A stretch of 33,392 nt of DNA from JBGSLA01 sp041740935 (GTDB taxonomy: Bacteria; Desulfobacterota; Desulfobaccia; Desulfobaccales; 0-14-0-80-60-11), in contig JBGSLA010000100.1 of the NCBI GenBank assembly GCA_041740935.1, forward strand, positions 1-33,392. Direction: 5' to 3'. Positions 23,031 to 30,270 of this stretch are shown in pieces. Both the position numbers and the translations under genes were made by a program. The notes below the pieces were generated by a model. That model did not search any database. It worked only from the letters and a program-made list of their open reading frames with translations, and was not told the origin of the DNA. The stretch's first letter is position 1. Every line of letters starts with the position of its first letter.

Positions 23031-24986
23031 TTACTTAACCAGTTCCTTGTAAGGCTTGGTCTCGAACTTCCACTCATTGGTGGCTTTGTCGTACTGGGAG
23101 ATGGTGAACACCTTCCACTTTTTGTCATCGATGGCCAGGAAGTCGGAGCGGTAGTAGTAGCCCGGATAGCGGGATTCCTTCCGGAATTCGATGTGCCGCA
23201 GATGGGCTTCACCAGCCAGAATGCGGTGATACTGCTCCCAGGCCCGCATGAGCTCATGGAGGTCGCTGGCGGCCATATGCTGGGCGTCTTCCTTCAGCAT
23301 GGTGAGGCGCTCGAGGGCGATTTCCAGCATCTTCTGGTTGGTCATGTACATGGTGGCGCAGCCGCCCACGTATTCGTCCATGATCTTCTGCAGACGGGAC
23401 TGGATATGCTTGGGCCGGAGGTAATTGGGGTTGATGTCCGGCGCGGTGGTGTAGTTCTTATATTTCTCGAAGATCTCGAAGGGCAGATAAATCTCTGCAA
23501 TGAGCTCGTCGATGTTCTGGGCGGCTTCGAGTTTGTCGGCCTTGTGGTCCAGGATGAAGGCCAGGGCAGCCTTGGCGGCCATGCGGCCCTCAGCGTGGGA
23601 GCCGGAGGAGAACTTGTGCCCGGAGGCGCCGACGCCGTCACCCGCGGTGAACAGACCATCAACGGTGGTCATCCGGTCATAGCCCCAGAACCAGTCATCG
23701 GGGGCGCCGAGATAGCCCTTCTCCGGACCGGAGACCCACAGACCGGCGCAGCCGGCATGGGAGCCGAGCAGGTAGGGCTCGGAGGGAATGATCTCGGAAG
23801 GCACCTTGTCGGGTTCCATGTTCATGGAGGCCCACAGACAGGCGGCGGAGATGGACATATCCAGGAAGTCTTCCCAGGCCTCAGCTTCCAGGTGCTTGAG
23901 CTCTTTTTTGGAGAGGACCTTGGCCAGTTCCTGCATGGCCTTGTCGGTGTGCATCAGGATGGGGCCGCGGCCTGCACGCATCTCCATCATCATGGCGTGG
24001 TTCCGCAGGCAGGTGCCGGGGGAATCGGCATAGCCCGGATATTCCTTTTTGACCTGATCCCAGTTTTTGGCCATGTATTCTTCGTTGTAAGCGTTGGTGG
24101 CCTGGGCTTTGAAGAACAAGAACCAGGCGCCTACCGGGCCGTAACCGTCCTTAAACCGGGCCGGGACGAAACGGTTTTCCATGAGCACCATCTTGGCGCC
24201 GATCTCGGCGGGCATGGCGTAGGTGGAACCGGCGTTCCACACGGGGTACCAGGCGCGGCCCTGGCCTTCCGCCACGGAACGGGGCCGGAAGACGTTGACC
24301 ACACCGCCGCAGGCAATAATGATGGCCTTAGCCTTGAATACAAAGATCTTGTGCTCGCGCACCGAGAAACCCACGGCGCCGCACACCCGGTTGGGGTTTT
24401 TCTTATCGGTCAGGAACTTGACGACGAAAACGCGTTCGTAAATGTTGTCGGTGCCCAGGGCGTTCTTGGCGGCTTCGCCGACGATCACCTTGTAGGACTC
24501 ACCGTTGATCATGCACTGCCATTTACCGGACCGGCAACACTTGCCGCCGTCTTTCAGCAGGGGCAGACCCTCGTCCTTGGCCACCTGGCCGTCCACGGTG
24601 TGGCCTTCCTTGTCCTTTTTCCAGATGGGCAGGCCCCACTCTTCGAAGTCATGCACGGACTGGTCCACGTGGCAACCCAGGGAGTGGATCAGGTCTTCCC
24701 GGACAATGCCCATAAGGTCGGTGCGCACATATTTGACATAATCGTCAACGGTATTTTCGCCGATGTAGGTGTTGATGGCCGAAAGCCCCATGGCCACGGC
24801 GCCGGAACGGTCCACGGCGGCCTTGTCCACCAGGGTTACTTTGAGGCCCAGGGCATCCCGCCAGGCCGCAGCTTCCACCGCCGCGCCGCAGCAAGCCATG
24901 CCGCCGCCCACCAGGAGGAGATCGGTCTCGATGGTCTCGACCGGCGGTTTTTCACAGAACGACCACTTACAGAATTCTTTTTCCAT
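23031..24986 (-). CDS. aprA: Adenylylsulfate (APS) reductase alpha subunit
   Basis: This gene encodes 651 aa, the FAD subunit of dissimilatory APS reductase (APS to sulfite and AMP). The FAD fold is at the N-terminus: ETIETDLLLVGGGMACCGAAVEAA (about 18-41), with VDKAAVDRSGAVAMGLSAINTYIG (about 54-77) of the fumarate-reductase-like flavoprotein fold. Other family landmarks are NRFVPARFKDGYGPVGAWFLFFKAQATN (about 272-299), NHAMMMEMRAGRGPILMHTD and VDGLFTAGDGVGASGHKFSSGSHAEGRMAAKAAL (about 439-472). Length is normal for the family. The start ATG 24986 follows AGGAGGATCTAAATA, 38 nt after the aprB stop. AprB and QmoABC are its electron partners. Confidence 0.98.
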   Translation of the reverse strand: MEKEFCKWSFCEKPPVETIETDLLLVGGGMACCGAAVEAAAWRDALGLKVTLVDKAAVDRSGAVAMGLSAINTYIGENTVDDYVKYVRTDLMGIVREDLIHSLGCHVDQSVHDFEEWGLPIWKKDKEGHTVDGQVAKDEGLPLLKDGGKCCRSGKWQCMINGESYKVIVGEAAKNALGTDNIYERVFVVKFLTDKKNPNRVCGAVGFSVREHKIFVFKAKAIIIACGGVVNVFRPRSVAEGQGRAWYPVWNAGSTYAMPAEIGAKMVLMENRFVPARFKDGYGPVGAWFLFFKAQATNAYNEEYMAKNWDQVKKEYPGYADSPGTCLRNHAMMMEMRAGRGPILMHTDKAMQELAKVLSKKELKHLEAEAWEDFLDMSISAACLWASMNMEPDKVPSEIIPSEPYLLGSHAGCAGLWVSGPEKGYLGAPDDWFWGYDRMTTVDGLFTAGDGVGASGHKFSSGSHAEGRMAAKAALAFILDHKADKLEAAQNIDELIAEIYLPFEIFEKYKNYTTAPDINPNYLRPKHIQSRLQKIMDEYVGGCATMYMTNQKMLEIALERLTMLKEDAQHMAASDLHELMRAWEQYHRILAGEAHLRHIEFRKESRYPGYYYRSDFLAIDDKKWKVFTISQYDKATNEWKFETKPYKELVK

Positions 24987-25024
24987 TATTTAGATCCTCC
25001 TTGAGATTTCGCAGTCAAACCGAC

Positions 25025-25450
25025 TTACTTGGTCCGGGCCGCGCCGGTGAAAAAACCGGTTTTCTTGAGATCCGCGGCATTGCTGGGCTTGGTGTAACCC
25101 TTGAAGGCATCGATGGAGCCTTCCGTGGTGGTGCGGGTGGGGAACTTGAAGCGCTTGATGGTCTTCTGATCCCGGAATTTGATGGTCCACATGATGTTAT
25201 CAGTGCCCCGCATGGGGATAGTGCTGGAGCCCAGGGGCATGATGTCGGCGTAGTGCCGGACCTCAATGGCCTGGGTGGGGCAGATCTTGACACAGTTGTA
25301 GCATTCCCAACACTGTTCCGGTTCCTGGTTGAAGGCCTTCATCTTCTCATGATCCAGGACCATCAGGTCATTGGGGCAGATGTACTGGCAGGCGGTCCTG
25401 TCCAGGGCTTTGCAGCCGTCACATTTCTCCGTAATGACAAAACTTGGCAT
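25025..25450 (-). CDS. aprB: APS reductase beta subunit
   Basis: This gene encodes 141 aa, the iron-sulfur subunit that feeds electrons to the FAD of AprA. Two [4Fe-4S] clusters are indicated: cysteines in TEKCDGCKALDRTACQYICP (about 8-27) and C-W-E-C-Y-N-C-V-K-I-C-P (about 47-58). The C-terminal arm (KRFKFPTRTTTEGSIDAFKG onward) is the tail that wraps AprA in known structures. ATG 25450 is preferred over the in-frame GTG 25456, because AGGAGG (complement of 25459-25464) sits 8 nt from the ATG but only 2 nt from the GTG. It lies 114 nt downstream of sat. Confidence 0.97.
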   Translation of the reverse strand: MPSFVITEKCDGCKALDRTACQYICPNDLMVLDHEKMKAFNQEPEQCWECYNCVKICPTQAIEVRHYADIMPLGSSTIPMRGTDNIMWTIKFRDQKTIKRFKFPTRTTTEGSIDAFKGYTKPSNAADLKKTGFFTGAARTK

Positions 25451-25564
25451 TTCCACAACCTCCTGAACTTAAAGGTAACTGGTAGTTGGTGCCGTGTGGC
25501 TGGGAGGGCACCAGGCGCCCATCCCCTGTGATTCTATGGTCAACCGCCACGGGGCGGCAATTCC

Positions 25565-26794
25565 CTATTTCTTGCCCGGGATATCCCCGGTGGCAAAGCC
25601 GTGCACCTTGATCTCCACCTTCTCGGTGAGGCCGGCGTAGTATTTGCGCAGCACCGCCAGGACTTCCGGACGGCTGAAGTCCGCGGGCACCTCGCCGCCT
25701 TCGGAGAGCATCTTGCGGAGCATGGTGCCGGAGAGCATTAGACGGTCTTCCTTGCCGTGGGGGCAGGTGCGCATGGAGGCCATGCCCCGGCATTTGTTGC
25801 AGAAGAAGGTCCAGTCGATGTTGAGAGGTTTGAGTTCCAGGGCGTCTTTGGGAATCTGGGTGAAAATCTTCTGGGCGTCAAAGGGGCCGTAGTATTCGCC
25901 CACACCGGCGTGGTCCCGGCCGACGATCAGGTGGGAGCAGCCGAAATTCTGGCGGAACACCGCATGGAACAACGCTTCCCGGGGACCGGCATAGCGCATG
26001 TCCAGCGGATACCCGGACTGGATGCAGGTGTCCTTCACAAAGTAGTACTGGGTCAGGACGTTGATGGCCTCGGTGCGGACTTCGGCGGGAATGTCGCCAG
26101 GTTTCAGTTTGCCCAGCAGCTGGTGGATGAGCAGGCCGTCGCAGACTTCGATGGCGATCTTGGCCAGGTACTCGTGGGAGCGGTGCATGGGGTTTCTGAG
26201 CTGCAGGGCCGCGATGGTGTTCCAACCCTTGTCCTCAAACATCTTCCGGGTTTCCCAGGGCCGCATGTACAGGCCGGGATACTGTTTCGGGAAGGGGCCT
26301 TCACTCCATACCTTACAAACCCCGCCCAGGTTGACGGCCTCCTGGTTCATGACCATCTGTACGCCCGGGTGCTCCATATCGTTGGTGGTGAAAACCTCTT
26401 TGCATTCCCAGGCCTTGTCGATCTCGTACTTCTCGGTGACCTTCATGGTCCCCATCATCTCTTCGGTCTCTTCGTCCACCAGCAGGACTTCCTGGCCGAT
26501 CTTGATGGAGTCGGCTTTGCCTTTGTTGACGGACATGGTGACGGGGATGGGCCAGAAGGTGCCATCGGTCAACTTCATATCGCCGACGGAGCCTTTCCAG
26601 TCGGCCTGACCCATAAAGCCGTCCAGGGGAGTGAAACCGCCGATGCCCATCATAATGAGGTCGGCCGTTTCCCGGGAGGTCATTTGGACAACGGTGAGTT
26701 CTTTAGCCCGCTTCTTCTCCTCGGCGATCTCGGCCGCGGAAAGGAGCAGGGGTTTTAATTTTTTCTCTTTGCCAAGCGGATTTACCAGAGCCAT
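25565..26794 (-). CDS. sat: Dissimilatory ATP sulfurylase
   Basis: This gene encodes 409 aa, a homo-oligomeric ATP sulfurylase that activates sulfate to APS. Catalytic motifs: QLRNPMHRSHEYLAKIA (about 198-214; the Q-x-R-N-P-x-H-x-x-H signature) and GRDHAGVGEYYGPFDAQ (about 289-305). A C-terminal zinc-type group, CNKCRGMASMRTCPHGKEDRLMLSGTMLRKML (about 331-362), has three Cys and one His as in bacterial and archaeal dissimilatory Sat. There is no APS-kinase extension. The start ATG 26794 follows AGGAGGAAGGAT. It is the first gene of the sulfate-reduction cluster and has its own promoter. Confidence 0.98.
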   Translation of the reverse strand: MALVNPLGKEKKLKPLLLSAAEIAEEKKRAKELTVVQMTSRETADLIMMGIGGFTPLDGFMGQADWKGSVGDMKLTDGTFWPIPVTMSVNKGKADSIKIGQEVLLVDEETEEMMGTMKVTEKYEIDKAWECKEVFTTNDMEHPGVQMVMNQEAVNLGGVCKVWSEGPFPKQYPGLYMRPWETRKMFEDKGWNTIAALQLRNPMHRSHEYLAKIAIEVCDGLLIHQLLGKLKPGDIPAEVRTEAINVLTQYYFVKDTCIQSGYPLDMRYAGPREALFHAVFRQNFGCSHLIVGRDHAGVGEYYGPFDAQKIFTQIPKDALELKPLNIDWTFFCNKCRGMASMRTCPHGKEDRLMLSGTMLRKMLSEGGEVPADFSRPEVLAVLRKYYAGLTEKVEIKVHGFATGDIPGKK

Positions 26795-26841
26795 ATCCTT
26801 CCTCCTGGAGGGCTTAAGTTTTTTTGTCGGTTCTCTAACTA

Positions 26842-26867
26842 GTGAAAAAATAAGTGAATTTTTTCAC
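26842..26867 (-). promoter_or_regulatory. Rex-like operator / hairpin in the sat leader
   Basis: On the minus strand GTGAA-AAAA-TTCAC (26867-26854) matches the core GTGAA-N4-TTCAC of the Rex-family operator. It lies about 12-25 nt after the predicted transcription start. The same sequence is part of a larger perfect inverted repeat, GTGAAAAAAT (26842-26851) and ATTTTTTCAC (26858-26867). The outer bases differ from the full Rex consensus. Confidence 0.5.
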
Positions 26868-26883
26868 ATAACACCAAGGAAAG

Positions 26884-26912
26884 AAATTATGCTAGAAGCG
26901 CCGCAATGTCAA
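26884..26912 (-). promoter_or_regulatory. sat: Strong sigma-70 promoter of sat
   Basis: On the minus strand a perfect TTGACA (26912-26907) is followed after 17 nt by TAATTT (26889-26884); the overlapping CATAAT (26891-26886) would give a 15-nt spacer. A TTGTGAAAATTTTC sequence (26928-26915), a half-match to the Rex operator, sits directly upstream of the -35. The predicted leader is about 85 nt. Confidence 0.68.
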
Positions 26913-26955
26913 TAGAAAATTTTCACAAATTTTGTATCCGAAAAGACTCTAAAGA

Positions 26956-27798
26956 TCAAGTGGTATCAGGAACCTCCACCAGGTAGCTGACGGTGGTTTC
27001 CCGGCGGCCCCGCAACACCACGGCGGGGCCTGGTTTTATGGTCATTTTGTCTTCCAGCTCCCGGTAGGTGGCCTCCCCGATGACAATGGGGGCGTCCTCC
27101 TGCCGGGCCACCTCCAGGAGGCGGGAAGCTACGTTGACCACGTCGCCGATGATGGTAAAGTCCATGCGTTTGCTGGAGCCGATGTTGCCGACAATGGCCT
27201 CTCCGGTGTTGATGCCCACCCGCATCCCCTGAACGGCCATGCCTGCCTGCTTCAGGGACGCCAGGCGCTGCTGCATGGCAATGGCGCAGGCCACCGCCTG
27301 GCCCGCGGCCTGGGGAATCTCCAGGGGAACCCCGAAGCAAGCCAGCAGACCGTCTCCCAAAAACTTGTCCAGGGTGCCCTGATGATCAAACACCAGGTCC
27401 ACCATCTCGGTGAAATAGTGATTCAGCAGTTCTACGACCTTGCCGGGGTCCATTTTTTCGGACAGGCTGGTGAACCCCTGGATATCGGCGAACAGCGCGG
27501 TCACATGCCGCCGCTGGCCGCCCAATTGGAGCATCTCCGGATTTTTCAGGATGGCCTCGGTCATGGCCGGGCTGACGTAGCGGCTCAGGGTATCCCGGAG
27601 CACCACCCGTTGTTCATACAGGCGCAGGCGGCTCCGGAGACTGGCTTCGTGACCGGCCTCCTCCTGGGCGATCTCCTGGAGGAGCTTTTTCAGCTCCGCG
27701 TCATCAGCTTCATCCGCCAGGGCCAGATAACTGCGCCGCGCCTCCAATTCATGAGCAATGGCCAGCTCAATGGCCTGAAGAATATCGAGTTTCATCAT
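26956..27798 (-). CDS. Rubrerythrin-like two-helix domain fused to class III adenylate cyclase
   Basis: This gene encodes 280 aa and is soluble. Residues about 5-65 are a rubrerythrin/ferritin-like helical hairpin: IELAIAHELEARRSYLALADEA, then ELKKLLQEIAQEEAGHEASL. Likely iron ligands are E17 in helix 1 and E47-x-x-H50 in helix 2. The cyclase domain (about 92-270) has ALFADIQGFTSLSEKM (metal Asp), LDKFLGDGLLACFG (Lys and second Asp) and MDFTIIGDVVNVASRLLE (Asp, Asn, Arg); these residues favour ATP. Only half of a four-helix diiron bundle is present, so a dimer would be needed to build one, which also suits dimeric cyclases. The start is ATG 27798 (or the next codon) after AGGGGACC. It ends 44 bp before the sat promoter. 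A redox or oxygen sensor for sulfate metabolism is inference. Confidence 0.87.
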   Translation of the reverse strand: MMKLDILQAIELAIAHELEARRSYLALADEADDAELKKLLQEIAQEEAGHEASLRSRLRLYEQRVVLRDTLSRYVSPAMTEAILKNPEMLQLGGQRRHVTALFADIQGFTSLSEKMDPGKVVELLNHYFTEMVDLVFDHQGTLDKFLGDGLLACFGVPLEIPQAAGQAVACAIAMQQRLASLKQAGMAVQGMRVGINTGEAIVGNIGSSKRMDFTIIGDVVNVASRLLEVARQEDAPIVIGEATYRELEDKMTIKPGPAVVLRGRRETTVSYLVEVPDTT

Positions 27799-27969
27799 GG
27801 TCCCCTAATGAATTTTATATTTTATGATATTATTCAATTAATTTGCCAGCCTAAATTGTCTGGTGCCGAAAAATTATTGGGGTGGTTCACATCCGGCGCG
27901 ACAATACTTACTATTGAATAGCTAAGGCCAAGGGCTTTTTTGTCCCTTTACCTCTCACCAGGAGGAAAT

Positions 27970-28392
27970 ATGCCCCCTGAATTGCACGTGGAGATTGTGG
28001 TGTACGACGCGCCGGCCGCGACCCGCCGGGGCAGCTGCGACTGCGGCTGCGACCATCACGGCCAGGACCATGGACATGAGCCTGGCCATTGCCAGGAAGG
28101 GAGCCACGGCCACCACCACCCCGACCCCTTCGAAAAAATCAGCCTGGAGATGCAGACCCGGGCCCTGGCCCTGACCCTGGAAAAAGAGTTTCCCGGCAAG
28201 GTCCGGGTGGAATATATTAATGTCCTGAAAGACCCCCGGGGGCCGGGGCTGCCCCAGACCAAGCTGTTGTGCTCCCTCACCTATCCCACGCCCCTGGTCT
28301 ATGTGAACGGCCGGGGCCGCTTCGCCGGGGCCCTGCCGGTGGAGCGCCTAAGGGAGGAAGTGCAGAGCCTCTTGGCGCGGGGGCCAGCCTGA
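27970..28392 (+). CDS. Thioredoxin-fold-like protein with His/Cys-rich metal-binding insert
   Basis: This gene encodes 140 aa from ATG 27970, which follows ACCAGGAGGAAAT; an in-frame start ten codons earlier lacks a ribosome site. The first strand (ELHVEIVVYDAP) leads directly into a metal-binding insert of about 30 residues (about 22-52): S-C-D-C-G-C-D-H-H, then H-G-H-E-P-G-H-C, then H-G-H-H-H-P. The C-terminal half (about 55-138) looks thioredoxin-like: ALTLEKEFPGKVRVEYINVL, then LTYPTPLVYVNGRGRFAGALPVERLREEVQSLL, with a Pro in cis-Pro-like position (YPTP). No classical CxxC active site is seen. It may bind zinc, nickel or another metal; the partner is unknown. Confidence 0.78.
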   Translation: MPPELHVEIVVYDAPAATRRGSCDCGCDHHGQDHGHEPGHCQEGSHGHHHPDPFEKISLEMQTRALALTLEKEFPGKVRVEYINVLKDPRGPGLPQTKLLCSLTYPTPLVYVNGRGRFAGALPVERLREEVQSLLARGPA

Positions 28393-28845
28393 GCAGGCGT
28401 CCGGCCCGCCCAATACATTATGAAAATGCGCTCTGGGGGGAGGGTTAAGGGGAAGTGGCTCCCCTACCCTCCCCCGGACCCCTCTCCCAAGCACCGCGAA
28501 TCGGGAGCCCGAGGCTCTTGCCTGTGTCGCACCGGCTGGAAGCTTATGAGCGCTAACCTAACCCATATTTGTCATTCTGAACGGAGCGCCGCTGAGTGAA
28601 AAATCTTGGTTTCTCAATGAGATAAGAGATGCATAGCTTTGCTCAGCATGACAATAAAGCCTTATGGTAACGCTTATGGGCTGGAAGCCTGTGGTCCCGA
28701 ATTATCAGGTTCGAGGAGGGGCCGTGGGGGAGGGGTCTCAAAACCCCGGTAGCACGGGCATCCGGCCCGTGCCCGAACGGGCTGGAAGCCCGTTCTACCG
28801 GTCTTGGGGAGTAGCCGCCAAGGGCACCGCCCGCCGCTATAACCC
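28393..28845. repeat. Intergenic region with several dispersed repeats
   Basis: There is no gene. 28427-28485 carries a long hairpin (GGGGGAGGGT...ACCCTCCCCC, with AGGGGA/TCCCCT inside) whose sister lies at 33343-33392. 28569-28654 is an 86-bp element bounded by TTGTCAT and ATGACAA. 28675-28800 has CACGGGC/GCCCGTG and ACGGGCT-GGA-AGCCCGT hairpins. Confidence 0.72.
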
Positions 28846-28887
28846 TGGACTCTGGACCCTGGATTTTGGACTTTGGACTTTGGACTT
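28846..28887. repeat. Heptanucleotide tandem repeat (6 units)
   Basis: Units TGGACTC, TGGACCC, TGGATTT, TGGACTT, TGGACTT, TGGACTT. It ends about 11 bp before the AGGAGGG ribosome site of the Sec-YeeE gene. A near-identical array precedes the FecCD-type permease gene (31360-31387). Confidence 0.88.
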
Positions 28888-28905
28888 TTCATAACAGGAG
28901 GGTAT

Positions 28906-29430
28906 ATGCCCGAAAAATACGGCAAAGGCTGGAACCCTTACCTGGCCGGCGCCCTGACCGGCCTGCTGATGGTCCTGTCCATCGGGCTCACCGGCAGGTT
29001 CTTCGGGGCCTCCACCACCTTTGCGCGCACCGCCGCCATGCTGGAGAGCCTGGTGTCCCCCGAGCGGGTGGCCGCGATGCCCTATTTTATCAGAAACGCC
29101 CCGGTCTTTGACTGGCAGTGGCTCTTTGTGGCGGGCATCCTGGTGGGCGCTTACCTCTCCGCCAAACTTTACCGGGATTTTCGCCTTGAGGCCGTGCCTC
29201 CCATGTGGGCGGCCCGTTTCGGCGCTAATCAGCTTGGCCGCGGCCTGGTGGCCTTCGCCGGCGGGGTGGTGGCCATGTTCGGCGCCCGGCTGGCCGACGG
29301 CTGACCCAGCGGCCATGGGCTGAGCGGTCTGCTCCAGCTCGCCATCAGCGGTTTTGTGGCCCTGGTCTGTTTTTTTCTGGGGGGCATGGTGGTGGCCCGC
29401 CTCCTCTACGGCGGAGGGAAACAGCCATGA
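28906..29430 (+). CDS. Selenocysteine-containing YeeE/YedE transporter, first half (TGA at codon 133 read as Sec)
   Basis: This frame encodes 174 aa of the YeeE/YedE (Sulf_transp) family, with TM helices at about 10-30, 62-83, 108-126 and 142-166. ATG 28906 follows AGGAGGGTAT. The frame meets one TGA at 29302-29304, between G-A-R-L-A-D-G and P-S-G-H-G-L-S-G-L-L-Q-L-A. Homologs read G-G-C-T-S-G-H-G-x-S-G there, so the TGA replaces the conserved Cys. Beyond it the frame stays open for 41 codons with family-like sequence (LAISGFVALVCFFLGGMVVARLLYGG), and its stop overlaps the next start (ATGA). A SECIS-like hairpin follows the TGA. In YeeE the conserved cysteines carry thiosulfate across the membrane, so Sec would sit in the conduction path. 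Alternatives: a Cys-to-stop mutation or a sequencing error. Reading only to the TGA would lose the last membrane segment. Confidence 0.85.
29311..29343 (+). promoter_or_regulatory. Bacterial SECIS-like stem-loop
   Basis: It begins 6 nt after the TGA. Stem: GGC, (CAT), GGGCT, GAGC; apical loop GGTCT (29326-29330); then GCTC, a bulged C, AG, CTC and GCC. The loop starts 21 nt after the TGA, within the range for bacterial SECIS elements. The GGUCU loop equals that of the E. coli fdhF SECIS, which SelB recognises. Confidence 0.8.
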
Positions 29431-29954
29431 CCACTTTATTGTATGGCTTTATCACCGGCATTTTGTTCGGGTTTCTCCTGCAAAGGGGTCAGGTGCTGCG
29501 CTATGACAAGCAGCTCGGGGCCCTGCGCCTCATGGACCTGACCATTGTCAAATTCATGCTCTCCAGCATCCTGGTGGCCATGGTGGGCTTTTATCTTCTA
29601 TACGACCTGGGACTGGCCAAGCTTTCAGTGAAGGCCACCATTTTGGGAGGCACGGTCATCGGCGGCCTCTTGTTCGGCGTGGGCTGGGGCCTGTTCGGCT
29701 TTTGCCCCGGCACTGCCATGGGCGCGGTGGGCGAAGGCCGCTGGGGCGCGCTCTGGGGCATTGCCGGCATGATCGTCGGGGCCGCGCTTTACGCCGAGGC
29801 CTATCCCCTGATGAAGCAGACGGTCCTCACCTGGGGCGATTTAGGCAGGCTGACCCTGCCCCAGGTCTTGGGGCTGAATCACTGGCTGGTCATTCCGGTG
29901 ATCATCGCCGGCACCCTGGGCCTGTTTTATTGGTTTGAAAAAAGGGGCCTGTGA
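29427..29954 (+). CDS. YeeE/YedE transporter, second half
   Basis: This gene encodes 175 aa, the C-terminal half-type YeeE/YedE protein with about five TM helices (about 4-22, 42-63, 70-95, 107-125 and 150-170). The family signature is TVIGGLLFGVGWGLFGFCPGTAMGAVGEGRWGALWGIAGMIVGAALYAE (about 75-123), with the conserved Cys of G-F-C-P-G-T-A. This Cys is encoded normally by TGC. The ATG overlaps the stop of the first half (ATGA), so the halves are translationally coupled and likely form one transporter for thiosulfate, another sulfur species, or selenium. YedE-type proteins have been proposed as selenium importers in Sec-using bacteria. Confidence 0.92.
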   Translation: MTTLLYGFITGILFGFLLQRGQVLRYDKQLGALRLMDLTIVKFMLSSILVAMVGFYLLYDLGLAKLSVKATILGGTVIGGLLFGVGWGLFGFCPGTAMGAVGEGRWGALWGIAGMIVGAALYAEAYPLMKQTVLTWGDLGRLTLPQVLGLNHWLVIPVIIAGTLGLFYWFEKRGL

Positions 29955-30239
29955 AGACGCCGAAGCCCGGGCCCCCCACCCCGGCAGCCCAGCCGGCGCA
30001 GTGGCCCAGTGTGGTCCCACTTGTAAGAAAAGTTTTCTGTTTTCTGTGAATGAGCACCAACTATCTAAATGCCATAATCAGAGGCGGAACTTTTCATACT
30101 TTCCGGGTGCGCGCCGGCTCACTCGGAGATGCTCCGAAAATATCTCTCTATGAAAAGAATCTTATGATACTAATCTCTCATTGAATTGAAATAAAACCCA
30201 TGAAGCGCCAATCATATTGATATTCCGCATTATTTTTAC
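29955..30239. other. Intergenic region with a diverged repeat unit
   Basis: There is no supported gene in this stretch. A diverged copy of the CTTTTCATACTTTCCGGGTG...GATGCTCCGAAAA unit lies at about 30087-30140. The part from 30140 to 30239 is AT-rich. No terminator with a T-tract was found for the YeeE pair. Confidence 0.5.
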
Positions 30240-30267
30240 TGAAAACCGAAAACTGAAAACTGAAAAC
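30240..30267. repeat. Heptanucleotide tandem repeat (4 units) abutting a start codon
   Basis: Units TGAAAAC, CGAAAAC, TGAAAAC, TGAAAAC, ending three bases before ATG 30271. It occupies the place of the Shine-Dalgarno of the next gene. Confidence 0.85.
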
Positions 30268-30270
30268 CCT

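Noticed and set aside
29302..29304. Treating the TGA in YeeE as a simple pseudogene mutation
   Set aside because: The position at the conserved Cys, the SECIS-like hairpin, intact downstream coding and the ATGA overlap fit Sec insertion better. I keep the pseudogene or sequencing-error option open.
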